Source: a candidate division KSB1 bacterium (GTDB taxonomy: Bacteria; Zhuqueibacterota; Zhuqueibacteria; Zhuqueibacterales; Zhuqueibacteraceae). From it: a DNA stretch of 64,000 nucleotides. The notes below the pieces were generated by a model, which was not told the DNA's origin, did not search any database, and saw nothing but the letters and a program-made list of their open reading frames with translations. Each line of letters begins with the position of its first letter. Position 1 is the first letter of the stretch. Both the position numbers and the translations under genes were made by a program. Positions 48,938 to 57,546 of the stretch are shown here, in pieces. Location of the stretch: NCBI GenBank assembly GCA_034506255.1, contig JAPDPX010000005.1, positions 248,001 through 312,000 of the forward strand, written 5' to 3'.

Positions 48938-50041
48938 ATGCAACGCATTCTGTATCTGATTCAAAAAGAGTTTCGCCAGATCTTTCGCGATCGCGCCATG
49001 CTGTTCATCATGTTCCTGGCGCCGCTGGTGCAGATGCTGGTCATCGGCTCGGCCATCACCGTCGATGTCAAGAACGTCCGGATCATTATTTATGATGCCG
49101 ACAACAGCACCATCAGCCGGGAGTTGTGCCGCCGCTTCGCCAACAACCCCTTTTTCAAGCTGGTCGGCTATGTCGATGAGCCTGCGGGCATCCGCCATGC
49201 CCTGGACAACTGGCAGGCGCAAATGGGCCTTGCCATCCCCTCCGGCTTTGCGCGCGACCTTGAGCGCGGCTGGCGGCCGACGGTGCCGATCATGGTCGAC
49301 GGCCTGGATGGCAACTCAGCCGGCATTGCCCTGGGCTACGCGCAGGGCATCCTGTCCTCCTTCACGCCCGAGCCGCGTGTTGCGGCCCTTCCCGCCGCGC
49401 CGGTGCTTGCCGAAACGCGCATGTGGTACAACCTCAATCTCGAAAGCAAGCATTACATGATTCCCGGCCTGATCGGCCTGCTCGTCACCGTGGTGACCAT
49501 GTTTTTGACCTCGATGGGGCTGGTGCGCGAGAAGGAAATCGGCACGCTGGAACAATTGATGGTGACGCCCATCCGGCCGGCGGAATTGATCATCGGCAAA
49601 GTGATGCCGTTTTTGATCATTGGTTTTGTCGAGATCAACGTGATGCTGGGCACGGCTTTTCTTTATTTCAAGCTGCAACTGGCCGGCAGCTATCCGCTGC
49701 TGCTGGGCGTCTCGCTGGTTTATTTCATGACCAGCCTGGGGCTGGGCATGTTCATCTCGACACTGGCGGAGACACAGCAGCAGGCCATGTTCATTTCCTG
49801 GTTCTTCATGATCTTTCTGCTGCTGATGTCGGGTTTTTTGACGCCCATCGCCAACATGCCGCCGGCCTGGCAGCAGGCCACCTACCTCAATCCCATGCGC
49901 TATTACGTCAATCTCCTGCGCGAGATTTTTCTGAAAGCGACGCCGCTGGCCTTCCTGTGGAATGAGATTATCCCGCTGGCTGTCATCGGCGTGCTGATTC
50001 TCACTGCCAGCGCTCTAAAGTTCAAAAAGCGCGTGCGGTGA
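48938..50041 (+). CDS. ABC-2 type permease (YhhJ/YbhR-like), without adjacent ATPase
   Basis: A 367-residue exporter permease: first helix near FRDRAMLFIMFLAPLVQMLV, a large periplasmic domain (about 45-165) and five further helices. The coupling segment is GLVREKEIGTLEQLMVTPIRPAELIIGK, and the last helices carry MSGFLTPIANMPPAWQQATYLNPMRYY. It matches the YhhJ/YbhS/YbhR family, in which two permeases usually follow a double ABC ATPase and a membrane-fusion protein. None of those is next to it here. The ATG at 48938 starts the conserved N-terminus; the upstream TTG is ignored. The nearest upstream DNA is the repeat-rich region. Confidence 0.92.
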   Translation: MQRILYLIQKEFRQIFRDRAMLFIMFLAPLVQMLVIGSAITVDVKNVRIIIYDADNSTISRELCRRFANNPFFKLVGYVDEPAGIRHALDNWQAQMGLAIPSGFARDLERGWRPTVPIMVDGLDGNSAGIALGYAQGILSSFTPEPRVAALPAAPVLAETRMWYNLNLESKHYMIPGLIGLLVTVVTMFLTSMGLVREKEIGTLEQLMVTPIRPAELIIGKVMPFLIIGFVEINVMLGTAFLYFKLQLAGSYPLLLGVSLVYFMTSLGLGMFISTLAETQQQAMFISWFFMIFLLLMSGFLTPIANMPPAWQQATYLNPMRYYVNLLREIFLKATPLAFLWNEIIPLAVIGVLILTASALKFKKRVR

Positions 50042-50226
50042 GGTCGTGCGCATGACAAAACGGGTGCCCACGACGCGCACCGGTTTCAGGCCCATGCGCG
50101 GCATTTTTTCCGGACCGATTCCCCACCGCCTGCCCGCGGTGAACGCCCTGTGAACTCTCCGACAGGGCGCGGTATGTCTCGAGTGCTTTTCCGAATTGAC
50201 ATGAAAAATCACCACGGGAGTGTCCC

Positions 50227-51021
50227 ATGAAAGCAAAAGTAAATGGCGTGACCTTGGCATATGATGACCACGGCAAAGGCCTGCCGGTGGTTTTGCTGCA
50301 CGGCTTTCCGCTGAATCGCAAGATTTGGGAGCCGCAGGTGCAGGCGCTGGCGCCATACTGCCGCGTCATCACGCCCGATTTGCGCGGCCATGGCGAAAGC
50401 GAGGCGCCGGCGGGCATCTACACCATGGCCACCATGGCTGCCGATGTTGCCGCATTGTTGCAATTCCTGCAATGCGGGCCGGCAGTGATCGCCGGCCATT
50501 CCATGGGGGGTTATATTCTGCTGACGCTCTACCGGCATCATCCGCAGGTGGTGAAGGGACTGGTGCTGGTGAGCACGCGCGCGGTGGCTGATGCCCCGCA
50601 GGGCCGCGTCAATCGCCAAGCCATGGCACGGCGCGCCGAGGAGGAGCAGAGCAGCCGCGTGGCAGTCGAGACGATGCTGCCCAACATGATGGCGCCGGCT
50701 TCGCTTGCCATACGGCCCAATCTGCGCCACGAACTGGAAGCCATGATGGCAGCCACTTCCGTCAACGGCATTATCGGCGCGCAACGCGGCATGGCAGAGC
50801 GGCCGGACAGCAGCGACCTCCTGCCGCGTATTTCCGTTCCCACTTTGATCATCGCCGGCACCGCCGATGCCCTCATTCCTTTCGCCGAATCGCAGCGCAT
50901 GGCGCAGATGATCCCCGGCGCCGAGCTGCACCTTCTGGCAGATGCCGGTCATCTCCCCAGTCTGGAAAAGCCGGAGGAATTCACCGCCGTGCTGCAAGCC
51001 TGGTTGCAGAAAATTCAATAG
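50227..51021 (+). CDS. Alpha/beta-fold hydrolase
   Basis: A 264-residue soluble hydrolase. It has the oxyanion HGFPLN, nucleophile Ser92 in AGHSMGGYI, an acidic residue in AGTADALIPF (near 214) and the catalytic His in ADAGHLPSLE (near 241). The pattern fits 3-oxoadipate-enol-lactonase/haloperoxidase-like esterases, but the substrate is unknown. GGGAGTG precedes the ATG. Confidence 0.92.
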   Translation: MKAKVNGVTLAYDDHGKGLPVVLLHGFPLNRKIWEPQVQALAPYCRVITPDLRGHGESEAPAGIYTMATMAADVAALLQFLQCGPAVIAGHSMGGYILLTLYRHHPQVVKGLVLVSTRAVADAPQGRVNRQAMARRAEEEQSSRVAVETMLPNMMAPASLAIRPNLRHELEAMMAATSVNGIIGAQRGMAERPDSSDLLPRISVPTLIIAGTADALIPFAESQRMAQMIPGAELHLLADAGHLPSLEKPEEFTAVLQAWLQKIQ

Positions 51022-51555
51022 CCGTTGCTTTTCCCCCGGCAGGCAGCCGTTTGCGGTTGTTCTCCAGCAATGCAGAGTCCGGCGTGTTGCGTGCAACGCT
51101 GCAAACTTGTGCTGAAATGACAAGACCCGTTTTTGCGCAGTCGCGTCGGCATTGGCATGACGGTGATGCTTTTGCATTTTCATTCTTTCTGCGACTTCGT
51201 GTTTGGCCGGTCGACCATTCCGCGGGCTGCAGTCCGGGGAAATACCGGGCGGGAGCAGGCGGCTATGCAGCAGCGATTGGCAGGCAAACCGCGGGGGAGG
51301 GTTGACGCATACTTCCCAACGTGGGCAGGCCACAACCAAAAAGAAAATTTCCGGCGCAGAGAAGAACCCAACTGTTAAAATTGCGGCGGCAGGGCGCGAG
51401 CTTTGAAAAAGCGATCCCCCCGCAATGGCATTTTTCCTCTTTTTTGCTTGCCCCGCAGCAGGGCCGGCCGCTGTGTCCGCGAGGCAGATGTGGCCGGTCT
51501 GCTTTTGCGCGGCATCATGGCGGCCGCGAATCTCCACCACCACGCGAGGATGCCC
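51022..51555. other. Intergenic stretch without supported gene
   Basis: This spacer between the hydrolase and the adenylate-kinase-like gene holds no frame with family features on either strand and no clear repeat or terminator. Confidence 0.5.
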
Positions 51556-52167
51556 ATGAAAATCTCCCTGCTGTACAACACCGTTTTGCTGTTTGGCCCG
51601 CCCGGCTCCGGCAAGGGCACCTGGGGTAAAATACTGGGCATGATGCCGGGTTTCTATCATCTCTCCACCGGTGAAATGTTTCGGCGCATGGATATTGAAA
51701 GTGAACTTGGCCAACGGGTGATGGCGTACATGCGCCAGGGCGACCTGGTGCCCGACCAGATCGTTTTCAATCTGTGGACCCAGCACATGCAGAATGCCGC
51801 CCTCATCGGCACATTCAAACCCCAGAAGGACATTTTGGTTCTGGATGGTTTCCCCCGCACGCAGTCGCAAGCTGAAACGCTGAAAACGGTGGCGCACATC
51901 AAGGCGATCGTGCTGCTGCATTGTGCGGATCCCGAAATTCTGGTGGCGCGGCTGCATCGCCGTGCCGTGCAGGAGAACCGCACAGACGATGCCAGTGAGC
52001 CGATCATTCGCCGCCGGCTGGTGGTTTTCGAGCGTGAAATGAACCGCACCCTGGCTGTCTTTCCCAACGATCTCATCGACAGCGTGGAGGTGTCGCAGCC
52101 GCCGGTGCGCATCCTGGCGGCGCTAGGCGCCATCCTGGCGCGGCGGCTGGCGCCCGAGGAAAGCTGA
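51556..52167 (+). CDS. adk: Adenylate-kinase-like nucleoside monophosphate kinase
   Basis: A 203-residue P-loop kinase with GPPGSGKGT at 14-22, STGEMFR, LDGFPRTQSQ at 96-105 and RTDDASEPIIRRRL (from 142), where Asp144/Asp145 and the arginines bind substrate. The LID between Arg135 and Asp144 is very short, as in the short form of the family; no zinc-binding cysteines are present. It should phosphorylate AMP or another NMP. The ATG at 51556 has GAGGATG just upstream; longer versions add a low-quality N-terminus. A second adk elsewhere in the genome is possible. Confidence 0.88.
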   Translation: MKISLLYNTVLLFGPPGSGKGTWGKILGMMPGFYHLSTGEMFRRMDIESELGQRVMAYMRQGDLVPDQIVFNLWTQHMQNAALIGTFKPQKDILVLDGFPRTQSQAETLKTVAHIKAIVLLHCADPEILVARLHRRAVQENRTDDASEPIIRRRLVVFEREMNRTLAVFPNDLIDSVEVSQPPVRILAALGAILARRLAPEES

Positions 52168-52218
52168 TCATGCCGCCGCAGGTTGGCGTGAACGCCGGCT
52201 GACTGTGCGAGGCACCTG

Positions 52219-52686
52219 TCACGATTCCAGAACCTTGCGGTAGTCAAACGCGAGCTGATCGCGCACCTGGGCCAGCTCGACCCACTCGCAACGGCCTTCG
52301 CGGGAGGAACGCAAATTCCCGCTGGCCACCCGGCCTTCGAACACCACGTCCAGGGTGCGCACCCAGGTGCCGGGCCGCCGGCCGGAGAGAATGCCGACCA
52401 CGCGCATGTTCTCCAGACGCAAGCCGGTTTCCTCCTCGACTTCGCGATGTGCCGCTTCCTCCGCCGTTTCGTGCAATTTGAGATGGCCACCCGGCAGGCC
52501 GTAGCCCTTGCCATCCCGCCGCATGATCAGGAGGATTTTGTTGCCGTCCCGCACCACCACGGCCACACTGGCAAAGGGAGGCAACTGTCCGGCGGTCAGG
52601 ACATACAACACGCGCTGCAGGAGCGCCAACAACAGCCGCAAACCCAGGTAGTAAAATTTCACTGTCATCTCCGCACCGCTTGACAT
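52219..52686 (-). CDS. Nudix hydrolase with N-terminal hydrophobic segment
   Basis: A 155-residue protein. The Nudix box is intact (GGHLKLHETAEEAAHREVEEE followed by TGL), preceded by SVAVVVRDGNKILLIMRRDG. An N-terminal stretch (KFYYLGLRLLLALLQRVLY) is amphipathic or hydrophobic and may bind membranes. Substrate is not predictable. Start could be the ATG at 52686 or at 52668; neither has well-placed ribosome sites. It converges with the kinase gene upstream. Confidence 0.85.
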   Translation of the reverse strand: MSSGAEMTVKFYYLGLRLLLALLQRVLYVLTAGQLPPFASVAVVVRDGNKILLIMRRDGKGYGLPGGHLKLHETAEEAAHREVEEETGLRLENMRVVGILSGRRPGTWVRTLDVVFEGRVASGNLRSSREGRCEWVELAQVRDQLAFDYRKVLES

Positions 52687-53155
52687 GGCATGAGCTTTTG
52701 GTCGGCTGCTGCGCCGGCCGTCAGGGCAGAATACGTCATAATAACGCCGAAAAACGCGCCACATTCAAGACGATTCTGCAATATCCGCCACACTCGCGGC
52801 CGGAAGACGGGGGCGGCCCCGGTTTGCAACCGTGGGAGCACGGCAACTGTGCAGGGCAGCGGGCATTGCTACCGGCGGCGGTGTGGCGCACCAAATTTCG
52901 CGCAGGGGTTCCGTATTCCCGCCGAGCGCGGGTATAGTGTATGTTAGTTGCAGGAAAGGTCTGTGCCTGCGACAAGACATTGCCAGCGCGAACCGGCAAA
53001 CATCGGTCGTGGACGGGAACTTTGCCCCACCGAAACAAGGATGAACCTGCCGCGGCTTTCGGTCAGGACGGCATGGCAACTGGTGATGCGGCGCGGAAAG
53101 GGAACGATCCCCTGTATCAGAGCCTCACGCTTGATGGTGAAGGGAGTAAACCTCC
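52687..53155. other. Intergenic stretch without supported gene
   Basis: This is the divergent spacer between the Nudix gene and the M23 peptidase gene. A TATAGT near 52933-52938 could be a -10 box for the peptidase gene, but no clear -35 partner is present. No gene seen. Confidence 0.4.
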
Positions 53156-54142
53156 GTGGACAAGAAAAGAATCCGTCTGGTGCTCTTTTCCACATGGGGG
53201 AGCGACTACAAACAGGTTGAGTTCAGCCTGTCCACGTTCGCGAGTCTGCTGGCCGGCGGTGTGTTCGTTCTGTTGCTTCTGGGAGCGGGCCTGCTCTACG
53301 GTTCCAAACTCGCCTTTCATAGCCTGTACATCAAGCTGCAGGAACGCCAGCAGGCGCGGTTGATCGAACGCTTTGCAGAATGGCACAATCGCGTCGAAGA
53401 CCTGGCGCATCGTTACGACAAGACGCTGGGCAGCACGCATTCGCTGGCCTTGACAATGCAGGCGCCGGCGGATGACGACAGCACCGCCTGGCTCGATGGC
53501 AGAGGCGGCGCCTTCGTGGATGAAGACGACAACATTCTGCCGCGCCTCACCGGCGGCAAAAGCGAGCCGGAGGCCAATCCGGAGGGGGACGAGCCGGAGG
53601 TGCGCGAGGAAGTCGATCTCAACAGTCTCAATCCTTCGGAATTGATCGACTATCTGGAATCACGCCTGAGTGACACGCGCGAGGCGCATCAGATCATTTT
53701 TGAGAAATTTGAAGAACGCCGCAAGCAGCTCGAGCATATTCCCTCGATCAAGCCGATTTTCAACGGCCGGGTGACGGACTTTTTCGGCAAGCGGATCGAT
53801 CCTTTCGTCCGCCGCATTCGGCACCATCGCGGCCTGGATATCGCTGCACCGCACGGCACACCGGTCTATTCGCCGGCTTCGGGCACGGTGGAGTTCGTCA
53901 AAACGCGCTATGTGCCCCGTCGCGGTTATGGCCGGGTCGTCATCATCAATCACGGCTATGGCATGAAAACCCTTTATGGCCATCTCTCCAAAGTCAATGT
54001 CAGTATTGGCCAGCGGATCGAGCGCTGGGACGTGATCGGCATGGTTGGCGAAACCGGCCGCGCCACCGGCCCGCATCTGCATTACGAAGTCTGGCTGGAT
54101 GGCAAGGCCCGCGATCCGGAAGAGTTCATCATCAATGAATGA
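53156..54142 (+). CDS. M23-family metallopeptidase (LytM-like), membrane-anchored
   Basis: A 328-residue protein with a short basic N-terminus, a transmembrane helix (about 30-50), a helical region (about 55-100 and 158-195) and a C-terminal LytM domain (about 200-325). Zinc and catalytic residues are visible: His224 and Asp228 (HHRGLDIA), His276 (YGHLSKV) and PHLHYE with His307/His309. It should cut peptidoglycan cross-links, or act as an activator if paired with an amidase. The start is GTG at 53156 with GGGAG 9 nt upstream. A terminator follows at 54199. Confidence 0.93.
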   Translation: MDKKRIRLVLFSTWGSDYKQVEFSLSTFASLLAGGVFVLLLLGAGLLYGSKLAFHSLYIKLQERQQARLIERFAEWHNRVEDLAHRYDKTLGSTHSLALTMQAPADDDSTAWLDGRGGAFVDEDDNILPRLTGGKSEPEANPEGDEPEVREEVDLNSLNPSELIDYLESRLSDTREAHQIIFEKFEERRKQLEHIPSIKPIFNGRVTDFFGKRIDPFVRRIRHHRGLDIAAPHGTPVYSPASGTVEFVKTRYVPRRGYGRVVIINHGYGMKTLYGHLSKVNVSIGQRIERWDVIGMVGETGRATGPHLHYEVWLDGKARDPEEFIINE

Positions 54143-54198
54143 CCAGCGCGGCTTGCTGCTGCCGCCGCGCCATCAAAAGCGATACCCTCTGTGCCACG

Positions 54199-54237
54199 CA
54201 GGCGATGACATTTCCTTCATCGCCTGTTCTTTTTTCC
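54199..54237 (+). terminator. Intrinsic terminator after the M23 peptidase gene
   Basis: CAGGCGATGA (54199-54208) pairs perfectly with TCATCGCCTG (54217-54226) around an 8-nt loop, followed by TTCTTTTTTCC. It lies about 55 bp past the stop. Confidence 0.85.
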
Positions 54238-54251
54238 ACCCGAAAAAAAAC

Positions 54252-54280
54252 TTGAGTCTCTGGGCGAAATTTGCTAGGTT
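54252..54280 (+). promoter_or_regulatory. Promoter for the CoA-type Nudix gene
   Basis: TTGAGT (54252-54257) and TAGGTT (54275-54280) are spaced by 17 bp, directly after the preceding terminator and about 155 bp before the Nudix start. Confidence 0.45.
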
Positions 54281-54437
54281 GCATGTGCTGCCGGCCGCGG
54301 TGCCTTCTGCCGCAGCACCGACGCAGGCAAACGCGCGCAACGTCCTTGCGGCGGGGTCGGTCGGCCCCCGTGTGCTGTGCTTGCCGTTGCGGCGCACGAG
54401 CACCGGCCGGGCGCATCGTCAACCATTTCGATCCCTC

Positions 54438-55076
54438 ATGAATCTTCCGCTGCATGAACTCCGCCGCGCGTTGCAAACTGTGCCACCGCGCCGCCGCGAA
54501 CCGGTGCCGGGCTTGCAGCATTCGGCGGTGCTCGCCATTTTGTTCGAGGCGGACGTCAGCGGGCGGCGCGAGACGCAGGCGGTTTTCATCATGAAAACGA
54601 GTGACGGCTCCCGGCATGGCGGCCAAATTGCCTTTCCCGGCGGCCGGCTCGAACCACACGACCGCTCGCTTTTGGCAACCGCGTTGCGTGAGACGCATGA
54701 AGAAATCGGGGTGGCGCCGGCCGAGCTGGAGGTGTTGGGCACTCTGGGTCACTTCAGCACCATGACCACCGGCTTTGATGTCGCGGTTTATGTGGCGCGG
54801 CCGCTCACCCCCCTGCGCTATGCGCCGCAACATCATGAAGTCGCCGCCATCTTCGAGGTTCCCATGCGCCTGTTGTTCGAACAGTTCGATCCCGGCCTGG
54901 AAATTCGCTCGCGCGAGGACTTTTTGAAGCTGCATTACCACGTGGCAGTGGCACCACATCTCAAATTTCACCATGACAACTGGCCGCAGGCCCGGCGAAC
55001 GATTTGCATTTGGGGTTTCACCGCGCGCGTGTTGCATCACTTCATGGGGTTGATCAGGAGAGAATTGCGGGTTTGA
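54438..55076 (+). CDS. Nudix hydrolase, CoA pyrophosphatase type (NudL-like)
   Basis: A 212-residue protein. The extended Nudix/CoA motif is present: QIAFPGGRLEPHDRSLLATA then LRETHEEIGV, preceded by the VLAILFEADVSG strand and VFIMKTSD. CoA-pyrophosphatases such as NudL and YeaB carry this D-x-x-L-x-x-TALRE pattern and split CoA derivatives into 4'-phosphopantetheine and adenosine 3',5'-bisphosphate. The ATG at 54438 fits the family length; the open frame continues upstream with low-quality sequence. Confidence 0.88.
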   Translation: MNLPLHELRRALQTVPPRRREPVPGLQHSAVLAILFEADVSGRRETQAVFIMKTSDGSRHGGQIAFPGGRLEPHDRSLLATALRETHEEIGVAPAELEVLGTLGHFSTMTTGFDVAVYVARPLTPLRYAPQHHEVAAIFEVPMRLLFEQFDPGLEIRSREDFLKLHYHVAVAPHLKFHHDNWPQARRTICIWGFTARVLHHFMGLIRRELRV

Positions 55077-55148
55077 GCGCCGCGCCCTCCGGCCCGGCGT
55101 GTCAAACAGCGCGCATTATGCCCGTCACGCAAAATTCTCAGGCCAACC

Positions 55149-55712
55149 ATGAACGCTGCTTCACCCAAAACCTTGCTGCCGGTGACCATCACCTATCTCG
55201 AAATGCTTGCGCCGCCTGCGCGCCCGGCGCCGCCGCCCCGCCCGGAGGCCACCATCATGCACGCGCAGCATCCCACCGTCTCCTTTTATCGCTACCTTTA
55301 CAACACGGTTGGGGCGGCGTGGAACTGGATCGACCGCCGCAAACTTTCCGATGCCGCGCTTGCCGCGATCATCCAGCATCCACAGGTCGAGGTGCATGTG
55401 CTTTATGTGGCAGGCGTGCCCGCCGGTTATGCCGAGCTGGATTTCCGCCGCCTGCCGGAGGTCGAGCTGGCCTATTTTGGTCTGCTGCCGGAATTTCTGG
55501 GCCGCGGATGGGGGTCTTATCTGCTCGATGCCAGCCTGCGGCGCGCGTGGCAGCGCCAGCCGGTGCGCGTGTGGCTGCATACCTGCACGCTCGATCATCC
55601 GCAGGCCCTCGCCTTCTACCAAAAAGCCGGTTTCGTGCCCTTTCGCCGGGAAACCACGATGGTGGAGAAACTGGCGGGCGAAAGTGGTGACGATGCGAAT
55701 TTTACACTTTGA
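55149..55712 (+). CDS. GNAT-family N-acetyltransferase
   Basis: A 187-residue protein. The acetyl-CoA loop is LLPEFLGRGWGSYLLD, with the downstream HPQALAFYQKAGF typical of GNATs. A Pro-rich segment (PPARPAPPPRPEATIM) lies at about residue 20-37, so an alternative start at the internal ATG (55257) is possible. Substrate is unknown. It follows the Nudix gene by 72 bp. Confidence 0.88.
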   Translation: MNAASPKTLLPVTITYLEMLAPPARPAPPPRPEATIMHAQHPTVSFYRYLYNTVGAAWNWIDRRKLSDAALAAIIQHPQVEVHVLYVAGVPAGYAELDFRRLPEVELAYFGLLPEFLGRGWGSYLLDASLRRAWQRQPVRVWLHTCTLDHPQALAFYQKAGFVPFRRETTMVEKLAGESGDDANFTL

Positions 55713-55736
55713 GGGCGGGAAGTTTTTTACTTTATT
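55709..55736 (+). promoter_or_regulatory. Possible promoter for the secreted FlgD-Ig protein
   Basis: TTGAGG (55709-55714) and TTTATT (55731-55736) are 16 bp apart, about 75 bp before the gene start. Confidence 0.3.
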
Positions 55737-55811
55737 GAGCCGGATGATGTGGGCCGCGGCAAGCCGTGGGATTGCAAAGATGTGTGATCGCCAAACCAGC
55801 GGAGGAATGCC

Positions 55812-57470
55812 ATGTCCAGTCTTCACTCATACGGCTGTCACCCCGGGCGCCGCTCGCTTGCGGTGCTGCTCTTTGCCATGCTCTGGCCGGTGCTCGCTTT
55901 CTCCCAGAATCATTTTCAGTACCGCGATCAAACCGAAGACAACTATGTCATCGTCGTGCAAAGCGCCACGATCAACGGTGAGGCGTTGGCGGTCGGCGAT
56001 GAGATCGGGGTGTTCACGCCCGCTGGCATTTGTGTCGGCGCGACGGTGGTGGCCGGGCCATCCAATCAAACCCTGACGGCCTGGGAGGATGACAGCTTCA
56101 CGCCGGAAGTCGACGGCTATCGCAACGGCGAAGCCATGTCGTTTCGGGTGTGGAAGGCCACCAGCGAAATCGAAGTCCCGATGCCGGCCGCCTATTTGCT
56201 CGGGGACGGCACCTTTGGCAATGGCGCGTATGCACTGGTGGTATTGAGCCGGGAGTTCAACTTCCCGCCGCGTCTGCGTCTCGCTGCCGGATACCGCTTC
56301 GCGGAAGACACCAATTTCGAGTTGTCTCTTGATGAGGTGGTGACGGATGAAAATGATCCGGACAACAATCTGACGTGGAATCTGCAGGCAGGCCCCAACC
56401 TCACCGTGACGCTTTTGCCCGGCAATCTCGCCCGCTTTTCACCGCCCACCGACTGGTCCGGCACGGAGCAGGTCACATTTGTGGTTTCTGATCCCCGGGC
56501 GGCAAGCGACACGGCACACGTTCTGCTCGAAGTCTTCCCCGTCAATGATTTGCCGCAACTGCAACTGCCGGCAGTCCTCACCATCAATGAAGATGATACC
56601 ACCCAGGTGCTCAACCTCGATGACTATGTTTCCGACGTGGAGAGCGCGGACGCGCAAATAAGCTGGCAGGTCCGGGATGACGTCCACCTCAAAACCTCCT
56701 ACAATGCGGCGCAGCGCCGCTTGCGGCTGCGGCCAGTGCCGGATTTCTTCGGCACCGGTCATCTGCGCCTGACCGCCATCGACGCCGACAGCGGTACGAC
56801 AGAAGGGATCTTGAACGTCACAGTCGCCCCCGTGCCCGATGCGCCCACCCCGGCCATCCTGCTCGCACCCACACGGGGCAGCCGGGTGGACACGCTCAAC
56901 GTCAGACTGCTGTGGCGTGCCTCGCGTGACGCCGATGGCGATGCCATCACCTATGTCGCGGTCTACGGCACCTCGCGCACCCTCACCACCCAGGCGTTTC
57001 GCTCACCCTCCCTGTCGGACACCAGCTTCACCATCACCGCCGGCTCGCTGAAGCGCAACAATCTCTACTACTGGCGCGTGGAAACAACCTCGGCGGACAC
57101 CACGGTGTTCAGCGCGATCGACAGTTTCTCCACCGCCACCACCGCGATCGAGGAAAAGAATGAGCTGCCGCGCGTTTTCAGTCTGGAGCAAAATTATCCC
57201 AATCCCTTTTCCGTGAACGGCAGCGGCATAGCCAGCCAAACCAGCATCCGCCTGCACCTGCCGCAAACCGCGCAGATTGTGCTGACGATCTACAACACCA
57301 TCGGCCAGAAAATTCGCACGCTGGTGCAGGGTGAGCTGGCTGCCGGACGGCACGAAGTTTTTTGGGACGGCCGGGATCAGGCCGGGCGGCTGGTGGGCAG
57401 CGGCATCTACTGGTTGCGGCTGGAGTCCGAAAAATTCCGCGCCACCAGGAAAATGCTGGTGGTGCCATGA
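55812..57470 (+). CDS. Secreted multi-domain protein with FlgD-Ig/T9SS-type C-terminal domain
   Basis: A 552-residue exported protein. A signal peptide (about 1-31) is followed by an N-terminal beta domain (about 35-150; VQSATINGEALAVGDEIGVF). Cadherin/VCBS-like repeats come next (about 155-345; FAEDTNFELSLDEVVTDEND, then INEDDTTQVLNLDDYVSDVE). A fibronectin-III-like domain follows (about 348-445) and then the FlgD-Ig tail (FSLEQNYPNPF ... VLTIYNTIGQKIRTLVQGEL ... GIYWLRLESEKF). It looks like a surface or extracellular matrix protein with no enzyme domain. The tail is the usual sorting signal for type IX secretion in FCB bacteria. GGAGGAATGCC precedes the ATG. Confidence 0.88.
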   Translation: MSSLHSYGCHPGRRSLAVLLFAMLWPVLAFSQNHFQYRDQTEDNYVIVVQSATINGEALAVGDEIGVFTPAGICVGATVVAGPSNQTLTAWEDDSFTPEVDGYRNGEAMSFRVWKATSEIEVPMPAAYLLGDGTFGNGAYALVVLSREFNFPPRLRLAAGYRFAEDTNFELSLDEVVTDENDPDNNLTWNLQAGPNLTVTLLPGNLARFSPPTDWSGTEQVTFVVSDPRAASDTAHVLLEVFPVNDLPQLQLPAVLTINEDDTTQVLNLDDYVSDVESADAQISWQVRDDVHLKTSYNAAQRRLRLRPVPDFFGTGHLRLTAIDADSGTTEGILNVTVAPVPDAPTPAILLAPTRGSRVDTLNVRLLWRASRDADGDAITYVAVYGTSRTLTTQAFRSPSLSDTSFTITAGSLKRNNLYYWRVETTSADTTVFSAIDSFSTATTAIEEKNELPRVFSLEQNYPNPFSVNGSGIASQTSIRLHLPQTAQIVLTIYNTIGQKIRTLVQGELAAGRHEVFWDGRDQAGRLVGSGIYWLRLESEKFRATRKMLVVP

Positions 57471-57546
57471 ACATTTTGATACCGGAATCGTCCTCGAGTG
57501 TGACCTGTTTTTTTCCGGCACCCGAGCACGATGCCCGGCATACTTC

